Shown: positions 28,574 through 38,000 of the stretch, one piece after another | Position numbering within the stretch: the first letter of the stretch is position 1 | Layout of the letters: each line of letters starts with the position of its first letter | Assembly: GCA_019359515.1 (NCBI GenBank) | Contig: JAHHHC010000003.1 | Location: 124,001 to 188,000, forward strand | Origin: Desmonostoc vinosum HA7617-LM4 | GTDB taxonomy: Bacteria; Cyanobacteriota; Cyanobacteriia; Cyanobacteriales; Nostocaceae | Reading direction: 5' to 3' | DNA length: 64,000 nt | Notes under the pieces: generated by a model | Database searches by the model: none | What the model was told of the DNA's origin: nothing | The model's input: the letters and a program-made list of their open reading frames with translations, nothing else | Program-made: the position numbers and the translations under genes

Positions 28574-29242
28574 ATGTCACAGCCGAATCATCAACTAACT
28601 TGTGAAGGCGGCGTTCTAGTGCAAGAACGGATTCTCACGCCTTTTCAGCGCAAAGTTCTGCAAAAAAGTTTGCAAGAAGATTTGTCTCACCAATACCGCC
28701 AGCGTATTCAAATCATGCTGCTAGCAGATCAGGGAAAATCTCAAACTGAAATTTGTCAAACTTTGAGATGTTGTTCAGCAACTGTACGACATTGGACGCA
28801 CATTGCCCGTGCTGGGATGGCCCACCAATGGCAAGATTGCCCGATTGGTCGTCCAAAAGCAGCAAATCAAGCATATTCTGAACGTTTGAAAGAACTGATT
28901 AGCCATAGTCCCCGCGATTATGGCTATTGTTTTAAGCGGTGGACAATTAATTGGTTGAGCAAACATTTGCACAAAGAGTTGGGTATTCAGATGAGCAATC
29001 GTCAACTCAAACGCTTACTCAAACAGATGGGGTTATCCACTCGACCACACCCCAGTCATATCGAAGCAGCAGCCACTGAAAAGGCTAAAAATTCCAAAAT
29101 ATTGATTCACGACCTTCGATCCGAAAATATGTCAGACAATATCGGATTTTTGCCTATTAACTTAGCAACATCAGGTACTGATTTAGAGATTTATGGTGCA
29201 AAATCTATCCGAGCAGTTAGTTTCTCTGCAACAGTTGAGTAA
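28574..29242 (+). CDS. Transposase-like helix-turn-helix protein of export cassette 2
   Basis: This 222-residue paralogue of the 9039 protein has the same layout: RQRIQIMLLADQGKSQTEIC in the first HTH, the linker IGRPKAANQAYSERLKELIS, then SPRDYGYCFKRWTINWLSKH and RQLKRLLKQMGLSTR. The IS630-type DDE domain is again missing. Its last 50 bases overlap the start of the ABC transporter gene, unlike cassette 1 where 146 bases intervene, so translation of the two is probably coupled. The repeated association with a C39 transporter supports a cassette-specific DNA-binding role. That remains inference. Confidence 0.8.
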   Translation: MSQPNHQLTCEGGVLVQERILTPFQRKVLQKSLQEDLSHQYRQRIQIMLLADQGKSQTEICQTLRCCSATVRHWTHIARAGMAHQWQDCPIGRPKAANQAYSERLKELISHSPRDYGYCFKRWTINWLSKHLHKELGIQMSNRQLKRLLKQMGLSTRPHPSHIEAAATEKAKNSKILIHDLRSENMSDNIGFLPINLATSGTDLEIYGAKSIRAVSFSATVE

Positions 29243-31922
29243 TACTTTACAGTATTCTCTGTGCGAAGAAGAATTTCAGTCTTGCCTCAAACAATCTAAA
29301 TCCCTCAACCCAAAAGTGGGCAAGTTTTGGCAGGGAACTGAGGTAAAAGCAGGCATCTACATTGTGATTACTGGTAAGGTGAGGCTGCTTGATGAAGCGG
29401 GGGAATTAATTGCTAGTTTGGAAACTGGCGGTTGCTTTGGGGAATTTACCTTATTCCCGGATACTGGGTTTATGCCTTATGCAGCGAGGGCGAGTGTTAA
29501 CTTGCAATTATGCTTTGTGCCCAGCGAAGTATTGTTACCCTTGATGGTGAAATATCCCCAAATCCGAGAACATTTATGGGAGCAAGCACAAGGGCGTAAC
29601 TCACTGTTGGTGTCGCAAAAGTCCTCAGAAAAAGCCGTTGATGCTGACACACAACCTCAAACAAGTATCTCATCAACACCAGCATTCAAGCCGAAACCCC
29701 AAAAAAAGATTAGCAAAGCTTACTTTCCTAATCCTCAGCAACGAGTCGGACACTTGTTGCAACGAGTAATTAAGGGTTATCCATTTTTTGCTCAACAAAG
29801 TGCATCAGATTGTGGTGCAGCTTGTTTGGTGATGGTGTCTCGCTATTGGGGAAAGAGTTTTAGTGTGAATCGTTTGCGGGACATTGCTAATGTTGACCGC
29901 AATGGTGCTTCGCTACGGGGGTTATCGGTGGCAGCAGAAAGCATTGGGTTTGCTACACGACCTGTAAAAGCGAGTCTTGACACTTTGGCCAAACAAACAT
30001 TACCTGCGATCGCACATTGGGAAGGCAAGCACTATATTGTAGTTTATGAGATTACTCGTAAACATGTAATTGTAGCTGATCCGGCGATCGGACAACGCAC
30101 CCTTAGCCACGCTGAATTTAAAGCCAACTGGACTGGCTATACACTGCTACTGCAACCCACAGCCTTTTTGAAAGATACCAAAGAGAGTACAACTCCCTTT
30201 TGGCAATTCTTTGAGTTGATCAAACCTCACTCTTTGGTAATCCTGGAGGTGTTTATTGCCTCGGTGTTTATCCAGCTATTCGGACTAATCACCCCCCTAT
30301 TCACTCAGCTAATTTTAGATCGAGTAGTAGTGCAGCGTTCTGAACTCACCCTGACAGCCATAGGGATTGGGTTGCTGATTTTTAATTTGTTTAGCGTCGC
30401 CATGACAGGGTTACGGCAATATCTGCTTGACCATACAGCAAACAAGCTAGATTTAGCACTAATAGTGGCATTCATCAGCCATACCTTACGGCTACCCTTG
30501 AACTTCTTTGAGTCTCGTTATGTAGGGGATATTATCTCTCGCGTCCAGGAGAATCGCAAAATTCAACGCTTCCTTTCAGGTGAAGCCTTATCTATCCTCC
30601 TAGATTTACTCACAGTCTTTATCTATGTAGGGTTGATGTTTTGGTACAGCTGGAAAATGGCGTTGCTGGCGTTAGTGATAGTACCGCCTTTTGCCTTGCT
30701 GGCATTGATTTCTACACCTTTTCTCCAGAAGATATCGCGAGAAATCTTTAACGCTTTTGCCAACGAGAGTAGTTATCTGATTGAAGTTCTAACAGGTGTC
30801 AGAACAGTTAAATCCACGGCAGTAGAACAAACAGTGCGCTGGCATTGGGAAGAGTTATTAGATAAGGAGGTTAAAACTAACTTTTCTGGACAAGTTATCG
30901 GCAATCGCTTGCAAATTTTCAGCAACCTGATTCAAGCAGTGATCACCACCGCTATGTTATGGTTTGGCGCACACTTGGTAATTAATAATCAATTAACAAT
31001 TGGGCAATTAGTAGCATTTAATATGCTGCTGGGAAACATTATTACTCCCTTCCAACGATTAACAGTGTTGTGGAATCAATTGCAAGAAGTGGTGATTGCA
31101 ACCGAACGTATTAACGACGTGTTAGATACGGAACCTGAAGAAGATTTACAGCATCAAACACGGCAATCTTTACCAGCAATTCGGGGTGATATTCGCTTTG
31201 AAAACGTCACATTTCGCTATCATCCAGAAAGCGAAGTTAATGTCATACAAAACCTCAGCTTTGCAATTAAACCAGGGCAAATGGTGGCGTTGGTGGGACG
31301 TAGTGGTTCTGGAAAAACAACTATTTCCAAGTTAGTTTTGGGTTTATATCCCCCTACCAATGGCAAGATATTGATTGATGGACAAGATATTAGTAGTATC
31401 TCCTTGCGTTCTTTACGCCAGCAAGTTGGGGTAGTTGATCAAGATACCTTTTTATTTGGTGGAACAATACGAGAAAACATTAGCTTAGGACATCCTGGGG
31501 CTAATTTAGAACAGATTATCGAAGCAGCAAAATTAGCAGGTGCTGACGAGTTTATTAAAAAATTGCCCATGGGTTATGAAACCCAAATTGGTGAAAGTGG
31601 GGGTTTGTTATCTGGTGGACAGCGGCAGCGTGTAGCTATTGCTAGGGCATTACTAGGCAACCCTAAATTATTAATTCTCGATGAGGCAACCTCTCACTTA
31701 GATGCAGAATCCGAGAGAATTATTCAAACGAATTTGAACACAATTCTTCAAGGACGAACCACCTTAGTAATTGCCCATCGTCTTTCAACTGTGCGAAATG
31801 CAGATTTGATTTTAGTGCTAGATAAAGGTGTGTTAATTGAGAGTGGAACTCACTCAGAACTGATGGCCAAGCGAGGGCATTATTTTTATCTCAATCACCA
31901 ACAGTTAGATGCATCTGTGTAA
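29193..31922 (+). CDS. Peptidase-containing ABC transporter with cNMP-binding domain (cassette 2)
   Basis: The 909-residue paralogue of the 9785 protein has a Crp-like domain (KAGIYIVITGKVRLLDEAGE, GGCFGEFTLFPDTGFMPYAA). The C39 peptidase has Cys207 in SASDCGAACLVMVS, GKHYIVVYE and VADPAIGQR. Membrane helices and an ABC domain follow, with VGRSGSGKTTISKL, LSGGQRQRVAIARA and LLILDEATSHLD. The linker between the cNMP and C39 domains is much shorter than in cassette 1, which explains the difference in length. The peptidase and ABC parts are very similar between copies. It presumably exports and trims a double-glycine peptide with the HlyD protein downstream. The substrate is not visible nearby. 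Confidence 0.93.
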   Translation: MVQNLSEQLVSLQQLSNTLQYSLCEEEFQSCLKQSKSLNPKVGKFWQGTEVKAGIYIVITGKVRLLDEAGELIASLETGGCFGEFTLFPDTGFMPYAARASVNLQLCFVPSEVLLPLMVKYPQIREHLWEQAQGRNSLLVSQKSSEKAVDADTQPQTSISSTPAFKPKPQKKISKAYFPNPQQRVGHLLQRVIKGYPFFAQQSASDCGAACLVMVSRYWGKSFSVNRLRDIANVDRNGASLRGLSVAAESIGFATRPVKASLDTLAKQTLPAIAHWEGKHYIVVYEITRKHVIVADPAIGQRTLSHAEFKANWTGYTLLLQPTAFLKDTKESTTPFWQFFELIKPHSLVILEVFIASVFIQLFGLITPLFTQLILDRVVVQRSELTLTAIGIGLLIFNLFSVAMTGLRQYLLDHTANKLDLALIVAFISHTLRLPLNFFESRYVGDIISRVQENRKIQRFLSGEALSILLDLLTVFIYVGLMFWYSWKMALLALVIVPPFALLALISTPFLQKISREIFNAFANESSYLIEVLTGVRTVKSTAVEQTVRWHWEELLDKEVKTNFSGQVIGNRLQIFSNLIQAVITTAMLWFGAHLVINNQLTIGQLVAFNMLLGNIITPFQRLTVLWNQLQEVVIATERINDVLDTEPEEDLQHQTRQSLPAIRGDIRFENVTFRYHPESEVNVIQNLSFAIKPGQMVALVGRSGSGKTTISKLVLGLYPPTNGKILIDGQDISSISLRSLRQQVGVVDQDTFLFGGTIRENISLGHPGANLEQIIEAAKLAGADEFIKKLPMGYETQIGESGGLLSGGQRQRVAIARALLGNPKLLILDEATSHLDAESERIIQTNLNTILQGRTTLVIAHRLSTVRNADLILVLDKGVLIESGTHSELMAKRGHYFYLNHQQLDASV

Positions 31923-32087
31923 TTCGTAATGACGCTCCTTCGTCGCTACCGCTACGCTAACGTAATTCGTAATTACGTTTTGTGATGGAGATATAAACCC
32001 TTTTTAGTCGGATAAAAAAGAATTTGTCTTACCTCTATCCTCTGTGTTTTCTGTGTTCTCTGCGGTTAAATAATTACTCGAAAAATC

Positions 32088-33650
32088 ATGCCAAATACAC
32101 TAAATGGAAGGGTTTCTTCCCAAATCCATGAGTATGAATTAAAAGAACAAATTACACCCCAAATTCCGGAACAACAACAGCCATCTCAAAATTTAGCTTT
32201 CCAAACACAGGTTAGATCAAGTGATGATTGGTCTGATATTACACAAGGATCACTTGATAGCTTGCCCAAAGTTTGGACAAGAGGATTGCTGTATTTTTTA
32301 GTAATTTTTGTATCTATCATTTTACCTTGGGCAATGCTGTTTAGAGTTGATGAAACAGGTATAGCTAGAGGACGACTTGAGCCTAAAGGAAAAACAGTAA
32401 AATTAGATGCTGCTGTCACAGGATCTGTAGCAGAAATTCGGGTTAAGGAAGGTGAACTAGTTAAAACCGGTCAAACTCTATTAGTATTGGAATCAGAATT
32501 AGTCAAAGCAGAACTGCGACAAGCAAAAGATAAATTAGAAGGACAATTAAATCGACTGTCGCAGTTGAATTTATTGAAGAATCAGTTAGTCGTAGCTTTA
32601 GCGACTCAACGGCAACAAAATCAAGCCCAAGAGTTAGAAAAGCAGGCTCAAATAGACCAAGCACGGCAAAATCTTAACGCAATTAAGAATTCCTCTAACT
32701 TAAAAAAGGAAGAAAAACTAGCTCAAGTCAATCAAGCCAAACAAATTCTTCAGCATAGCCAAACAGCTAACAAGTTAGTAGAGAATAATCTGGTGAGTAA
32801 CAGGCGTGAGATGGAACGCTATCATCAACTTTGGCAGAACGGTGTTGTCCCAGAAATTAACTTTGTTGAAAAAAAAGATGTAGTTCAAGAAAAACAAAAG
32901 CTCTATGAACAAACAAAATCAGATATTGAGCAATCTAAGCTACGTTTAACAGAGCAGAAAAGTAGTTATGAGCAAAATATTCGACAATCAAATGCTGATA
33001 TTGCCCAAGCTCAATTGCAACTGAAAGAACAGGAAAGAAGTTATCAAACATTGACTCATTCTGGTAAGCTAGCAATGCTAAAAACTGAGGAACAGTTAAA
33101 AAATTTAGAAACCGAAGTGACCGCATTACAAGCAGAAATTGCTCAAAGCAAGAGTCAAATTCAATCATTAGAGTTTCAGATGGAGCAGCGAATCTTAAAA
33201 GCTCCAGAAAGTGGTACTATATTTCAGCTACCAATTCAGAAAGCTGGTTCTGTAGTGCAGACAGGAACAATGGTGGCGGAGATTTCACCCCTAAGTTCAC
33301 CTTTAATAGTTCGAGCGCAGATGGCGACAACCGAGAGCGGTTCTTTGCGTAAAGGATTGTTAGCTAAGTTAAAGTTTGACGCTTATCCGTTTCAAGATTA
33401 CGGAGTAGTAGAAGGTGATTTAATAGAAATTTCTCCTACTACTGTAGAAGTGGATACTCCTAATGGGAAGGTAGCAGCTTATAACTTGGAAATTGCTATC
33501 AAACAGCATTGTATTCCTACTGGTCAAAAGTGTATTGCGTTGCATCCTGGTGATACAGCAACGGCTGAGGTAATTGTGCGTCAGCGCCGGATTATTGATT
33601 TTCTACTTGACCCATTCAAGAAGTTACAGCAGGGTGGGGTTGAATTGTAG
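32088..33650 (+). CDS. HlyD-family membrane fusion protein (cassette 2)
   Basis: This 520-residue adaptor has an N-terminal membrane helix (GLLYFLVIFVSIILPWAMLF), a lipoyl half-motif (SVAEIRVKEGELVKTGQTLL), a long coiled coil (about 130-365, rich in Gln, Glu and Lys), and the second half (ILKAPESGTIFQLPIQKAGS). The beta-barrel ends PGDTATAEVIVRQRRIIDF. It bridges the ABC transporter to an outer-membrane channel. No TolC-type gene occurs in the window, so the outer-membrane partner must be encoded elsewhere. A repeat-containing spacer of 165 bases separates it from the transporter. Confidence 0.93.
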   Translation: MPNTLNGRVSSQIHEYELKEQITPQIPEQQQPSQNLAFQTQVRSSDDWSDITQGSLDSLPKVWTRGLLYFLVIFVSIILPWAMLFRVDETGIARGRLEPKGKTVKLDAAVTGSVAEIRVKEGELVKTGQTLLVLESELVKAELRQAKDKLEGQLNRLSQLNLLKNQLVVALATQRQQNQAQELEKQAQIDQARQNLNAIKNSSNLKKEEKLAQVNQAKQILQHSQTANKLVENNLVSNRREMERYHQLWQNGVVPEINFVEKKDVVQEKQKLYEQTKSDIEQSKLRLTEQKSSYEQNIRQSNADIAQAQLQLKEQERSYQTLTHSGKLAMLKTEEQLKNLETEVTALQAEIAQSKSQIQSLEFQMEQRILKAPESGTIFQLPIQKAGSVVQTGTMVAEISPLSSPLIVRAQMATTESGSLRKGLLAKLKFDAYPFQDYGVVEGDLIEISPTTVEVDTPNGKVAAYNLEIAIKQHCIPTGQKCIALHPGDTATAEVIVRQRRIIDFLLDPFKKLQQGGVEL

Positions 33651-33782
33651 GTTTTCTGCTGCGATGCTGGTTTGATTATGATCACGCAGAGGCGCAGAGT
33701 ATAAGAGTTTGAGAGTTTACATTTTAGCTTTCATGCTCTTATTCAGCATTAATTAATTTTGTTTACTTCATGGGGAAATATC

Positions 33783-34532
33783 ATGTCACTAAATATTACT
33801 GTTTCAAATGAAGATATTCTTGAGCAGGTGAAGTTAACTTGCAAGTTACCTGAAATCACTGAGGCATTTGTAACGCGTAAGGTCATCGAAAATGCAGCAG
33901 TAGAGGTGGGTATTAATGTAGAGAACGAGGAACTGCAACAAGCAGCAGATAATTTACGGTTAGTGTACAAACTTCAAAGTGCTGATGATACTTGGGGATG
34001 GTTGGAAAAACATGGTCTTTCTTTAGATGATTTTGAACAAATTGCTCATATTAGTTTGATTTCTGGAAAGTTGGCAATATATTTGTTTGCAGATAAGGTT
34101 GAACCTTGGTTTTTTGAACATCAATTAGATTATGTTGGTGTGGCAATGTACGAAGTTGTCTTAGAGGATGAAGATTTAGCGCTAGAGTTCTTCTATGCGA
34201 TTAAAGAAGGTGAGATGAGTTTTTATGATGTTGCTCATCAACATATTCAAGATACTGAATTACGCCGCCAAGGGGGATATCGGGGGATATTAGGCCGCAA
34301 GGATTTAAAGCCGGAAATTTCTACTGCTGTTTTTGCTGCTAAACCTCCTCAGTTTCTTAAGCCAATTTTGACTTCTAAGGGAGTACATCTAATTTTTGTA
34401 GAACAATTAATTGAGCCAAAATTAGATGAAAAATTACGCGCTCACATCTTATCAGATTTATTTTCTGAATGGCTTCAACAAAAAGTTACAGCGTTTGGAG
34501 CAGAAAGCCCACTCCTTTTAAGTGTGGGATGA
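33783..34532 (+). CDS. Parvulin-type peptidylprolyl isomerase (cassette 2)
   Basis: About 249 residues from MSLNITVSNEDILEQVKLTC; this ATG has GGGGAAA upstream and matches the start of its paralogues, while an in-frame start at 33759 adds eight unlikely residues. A SurA-like helical region precedes the parvulin domain (EGEMSFYDVAHQHIQDTELR, RQGGYRGILGRKDLKPEIST, PILTSKGVHLIFVEQLIE). No signal peptide is present. It closes cassette 2 exactly as the 15018 gene closes cassette 1. A role in holding or folding the exported peptide in the cytoplasm is an inference from its place. Confidence 0.86.
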   Translation: MSLNITVSNEDILEQVKLTCKLPEITEAFVTRKVIENAAVEVGINVENEELQQAADNLRLVYKLQSADDTWGWLEKHGLSLDDFEQIAHISLISGKLAIYLFADKVEPWFFEHQLDYVGVAMYEVVLEDEDLALEFFYAIKEGEMSFYDVAHQHIQDTELRRQGGYRGILGRKDLKPEISTAVFAAKPPQFLKPILTSKGVHLIFVEQLIEPKLDEKLRAHILSDLFSEWLQQKVTAFGAESPLLLSVG

Positions 34533-35089
34533 ATGCATTGCGATATTGTTAGAGGAGATAGGCTAATTTAAAATTCAAAACTTTTTAACTAGTTCCGTGG
34601 GTTTAAGTCCCCCGGTTCTCTAATCGGCAAGTTTTGTGTTGGGGTCTGTCTTACAAAGTTGAGGCAGTTCGGAGGAAACCCCCTGGTGACTTTGCGCTAA
34701 ATCCCCATTACAAAACTTAATTACGAATTACGCGCTTCGCAGCGTAAAGCCTGCGGCATAGCTTCGCTTAGAGCGAGTCCTCGATAGCGTTAGCGACACA
34801 GGAGCGTCGCGTCATTACGAATTACGAATTATTTAATAGAGGAGTCTTAAATCCTTTATTTAACCGACGTAGTTCTACTCATAGAACCACCAAGCGGGCT
34901 ATACCAACTGATAGGCTGTTTACGCTCAAGCATCTCAAACTATGCGCGATACCTTCGGTGAGCTTCGCTAATGCAAAAGTTTTTGGTCTACTGACTTTAA
35001 TTAAGAACCACTAGATAAAACTTTGCTGAATGTATTATCCTTTATCCTAACTAAGCGAAATCCAATGTATTATCCCCAAAGACAATACC
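34533..35089. other. Intergenic region with dispersed repeat, upstream of NOS gene
   Basis: No gene is seen. Most of it is the composite repeat described separately. The last 250 bases are plain intergenic sequence containing a tgtattatcctttatccta / tgtattatcccc direct repetition (about 35030-35075) just before the nitric oxide synthase start, which may be part of its promoter region. Confidence 0.5.
34602..34837 (-). repeat. Dispersed intergenic repeat, copy 2 (inverse of copy 1)
   Basis: Reading leftward, the element begins with attaaataattcgtaattcg, passes through the GC-rich cgctctaagcgaagctatgc block, and ends in accgggggacttaaa. The order is the same as at 1727-1873. It is about 90 bases longer, with an expanded GC-rich middle. 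Confidence 0.75.
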
Positions 35090-38000
35090 ATGCTCGACAC
35101 GCAACGCATTATCTACTTAACCGAAATTTCTGCTATTGGTACTCCAGATACCAAACGCTACAAGTATAAATGTCGAGTGCAGATGGTATCGAATGAAGGT
35201 GAGACCCTATTACAACGAGATTTATTTGCTCGGATGCAGCCAAGCTGGTTAGTGGAGTTGAAAAACAAAGGGGATTGCACGATCGCCATCACGTTTTGTT
35301 GTCGAGAAGGAGATATCAGCCAACCGTGGCAGGATGTGGGTACTGCGACGTTTACGACACAAGATAGTCTAAATGGAGACCGGAACGCCGATTTAGAGTT
35401 TCCAATTACAACCTGGACATATGCACCCCAGCTCAAGCTGAAAGCGCGTTTGACCCAAGGCATTAGTGAGGGCAACAGCAGCGCAGTCACGCTGTTTGGT
35501 AGCTCAAATGGAGCGCGACGGGTACGGGGTGAAGATAATGGTAAAGTTGAAGTTGAGCTTCCCGAAGCGATTTCCCTAACGCCATCTGAAGAAGTGATCG
35601 TTAAGGATGTGTGGAACAAGCTGCGATCGTGGAAAGAACTTGAGATGGAAAAATTTCTGAAGCGGCTGCTGTTAGAGTCACCGGAACTAGAGTACTTATT
35701 TGGGGAAGCAATTGACAGCACCAGCGACTTTTTTTATGAGTTGTTTGACTGTGCCATTCATCAACTGCAACCGGAAACGCAAGTGGTGGTGAGTGAACCT
35801 TTAACGGGAGTGCCACCCGAAAAAGGGGACGGCTTTGATACGGTTGAAGACTATGGTAAATTATTTGCAGATATGGGAATGCGTCCGGAGCATTGGGTGA
35901 AGGCGCGGCAGGTGTGGATGTGGATGTTGCCTTCAATCCCATATTTGGAGGAGTACGATCGCGAGGATTTGCAACAAGGTGCAAACTCGGCTCTCTATAA
36001 ATTTTTTAATACCTACATTATTTTGCCAATGGCAGCGGCAGTCCAGCGTTACAATGAAGCCCTGCCGCCGGAAATACTGCAAAAAATGGCAGAGTCCTGG
36101 TCAGTATTTGGCCAAAACAAGCAGAAGATGGGTATGGAATTTTACCAAATCCTCTTTGAAAAATACCCGTTTGTGCTGCCATTTTTTGGACGGGCAGATA
36201 TGGATTACTTGTCGCTGCACTTGTTTCAGGCATTGGAATTTTTGGTGCGTTGCCTACAAACTGGCAGCAGCGATGAAATCTTACGAGAACTGCGGATTTT
36301 AGGACAGGTGCATAGCTTTGCTAATGTCCCAACCTGCGCCTATCCAGCAATCGGCGAGACGATGTTTGTCCTATTTGAGAAATACGTGCCTAACCTGACT
36401 CCAGAGCTACAACAGGGATGGGCGACCTTGCTTAATCGCGTGATCAACGTAATCAAATTACCAATGTTCAATCGAGAGCGATTGCTCAAAAAAGCCAAGC
36501 AGTTCCTCGATCTAATTTCAGGTGAACAGGCATGGGAATCGGAGGAAAAAGAGCGACGCTGGAAAGAAATTCAAGAGGAGGTTCGCGCGACGGGAACCTA
36601 TACTCACACCTATGAAGAACTAGCATATGGGGCGCAAGTGGCATGGCGTAATGCCTCCAAGTGTGTGGGGCGGATTGCCTGGAACAATATGGTAATCCGC
36701 GATCGCCGTCATGTCACCGACCCCGATGAAATGTTCCGCGAGTGTCAAGAACACGTTCAGTTTGCGACCAATGGCGGTAACTTGCAAATTACCATGACTG
36801 TCTTTCGTCCTCAGCAGCCGAAGGAACGGTGGGGGCCGCGCTTGTGGAACTCTCAACTATATCGCTATGCGGCGTATGAGATGCCTGATGGCAGCGTTCT
36901 CGGCGATCCGGCTAACCTGGCACTGACTAATGCGATCGTCAAAAAAATGGGCTGGCAACCGCCCGAACCGCGCAGCGCCTATGACATTTTGCCCCTAGTA
37001 ATTGAGGTTCCCGGCCGGGAGCCAAAGATGTATCACTGGCAGCCCGAAGAAGTACTAGAAGTGCCAATTGAACATCCGACGATTCCAGAATTTAGAGATA
37101 TGGGAATGCGCTGGTATGCGATTCCAGCAATTAGTAATTTCTCCGTTCACATTGGTGGTATCCACTACGGCTGTATGCCGTTCAACGGCTGGTACATGGA
37201 CACCGAAATCATGCGCGATTTCCTAGATGAGTACCGCTACAACAAGATGGAGGAAATTGCCCAAGTCCTGAAGCTGGATACCAGTTCTGAGCAAACCCTG
37301 TGGCGCGATCGCGTTGCTCTAGAACTCAACATTGCTATACTACATTCCTTTCAAAAAGCCAAAGTGACGATGGTCGATCATCAAACCGCCTCGCGCCAAT
37401 TCCTCACCCACGATCTCCGGGAGAAGAAAGCAGGGCGGGAATGTCCGGGTGACTGGGGTTGGGTTGTTCCTGCTGCGGGTGGTAGTACCTGTCCTGTGTG
37501 GCATCACCAGATGCGGGACTTTTACCTCGAACCTGCCTATCACCATGCCGCCGATCGCTGGGACGTGGAAGATGGCATTGATTTAAAGCAATTCATGGCG
37601 ACAACAGATGAAGATGGCAATAAGCGCGATCGAATCTTAATTCTCTATGCTTCGGAAACGGGAACTGCTGAAGGGTTCGCCCGCAAAGCGGCTCGTCAAT
37701 TACAGCAATTCCATCCGAAAGTGATGGCGCTGGATGAATATCCCATTGATTCCCTTGCTTGTGAAAAACTGCTGCTGATTATCACCTCCACCTTCGGCAA
37801 CGGTGAAATGCCAAGTAACGGTAAGCAATTTCTCCAACGGCTAAAACAACTGCCTGCAAGTTCTCTCAATGGCTTGAACTATTCTGTCTTAGGGATTGGC
37901 AGCACCGTATACGAACACTTTTGTGCGGCTGGCATTGCAGTTGATAAGGCACTCGCCAAGGCAGGTGCAAATTGTGTTGTACCACTGCAAAAAGGCGATG

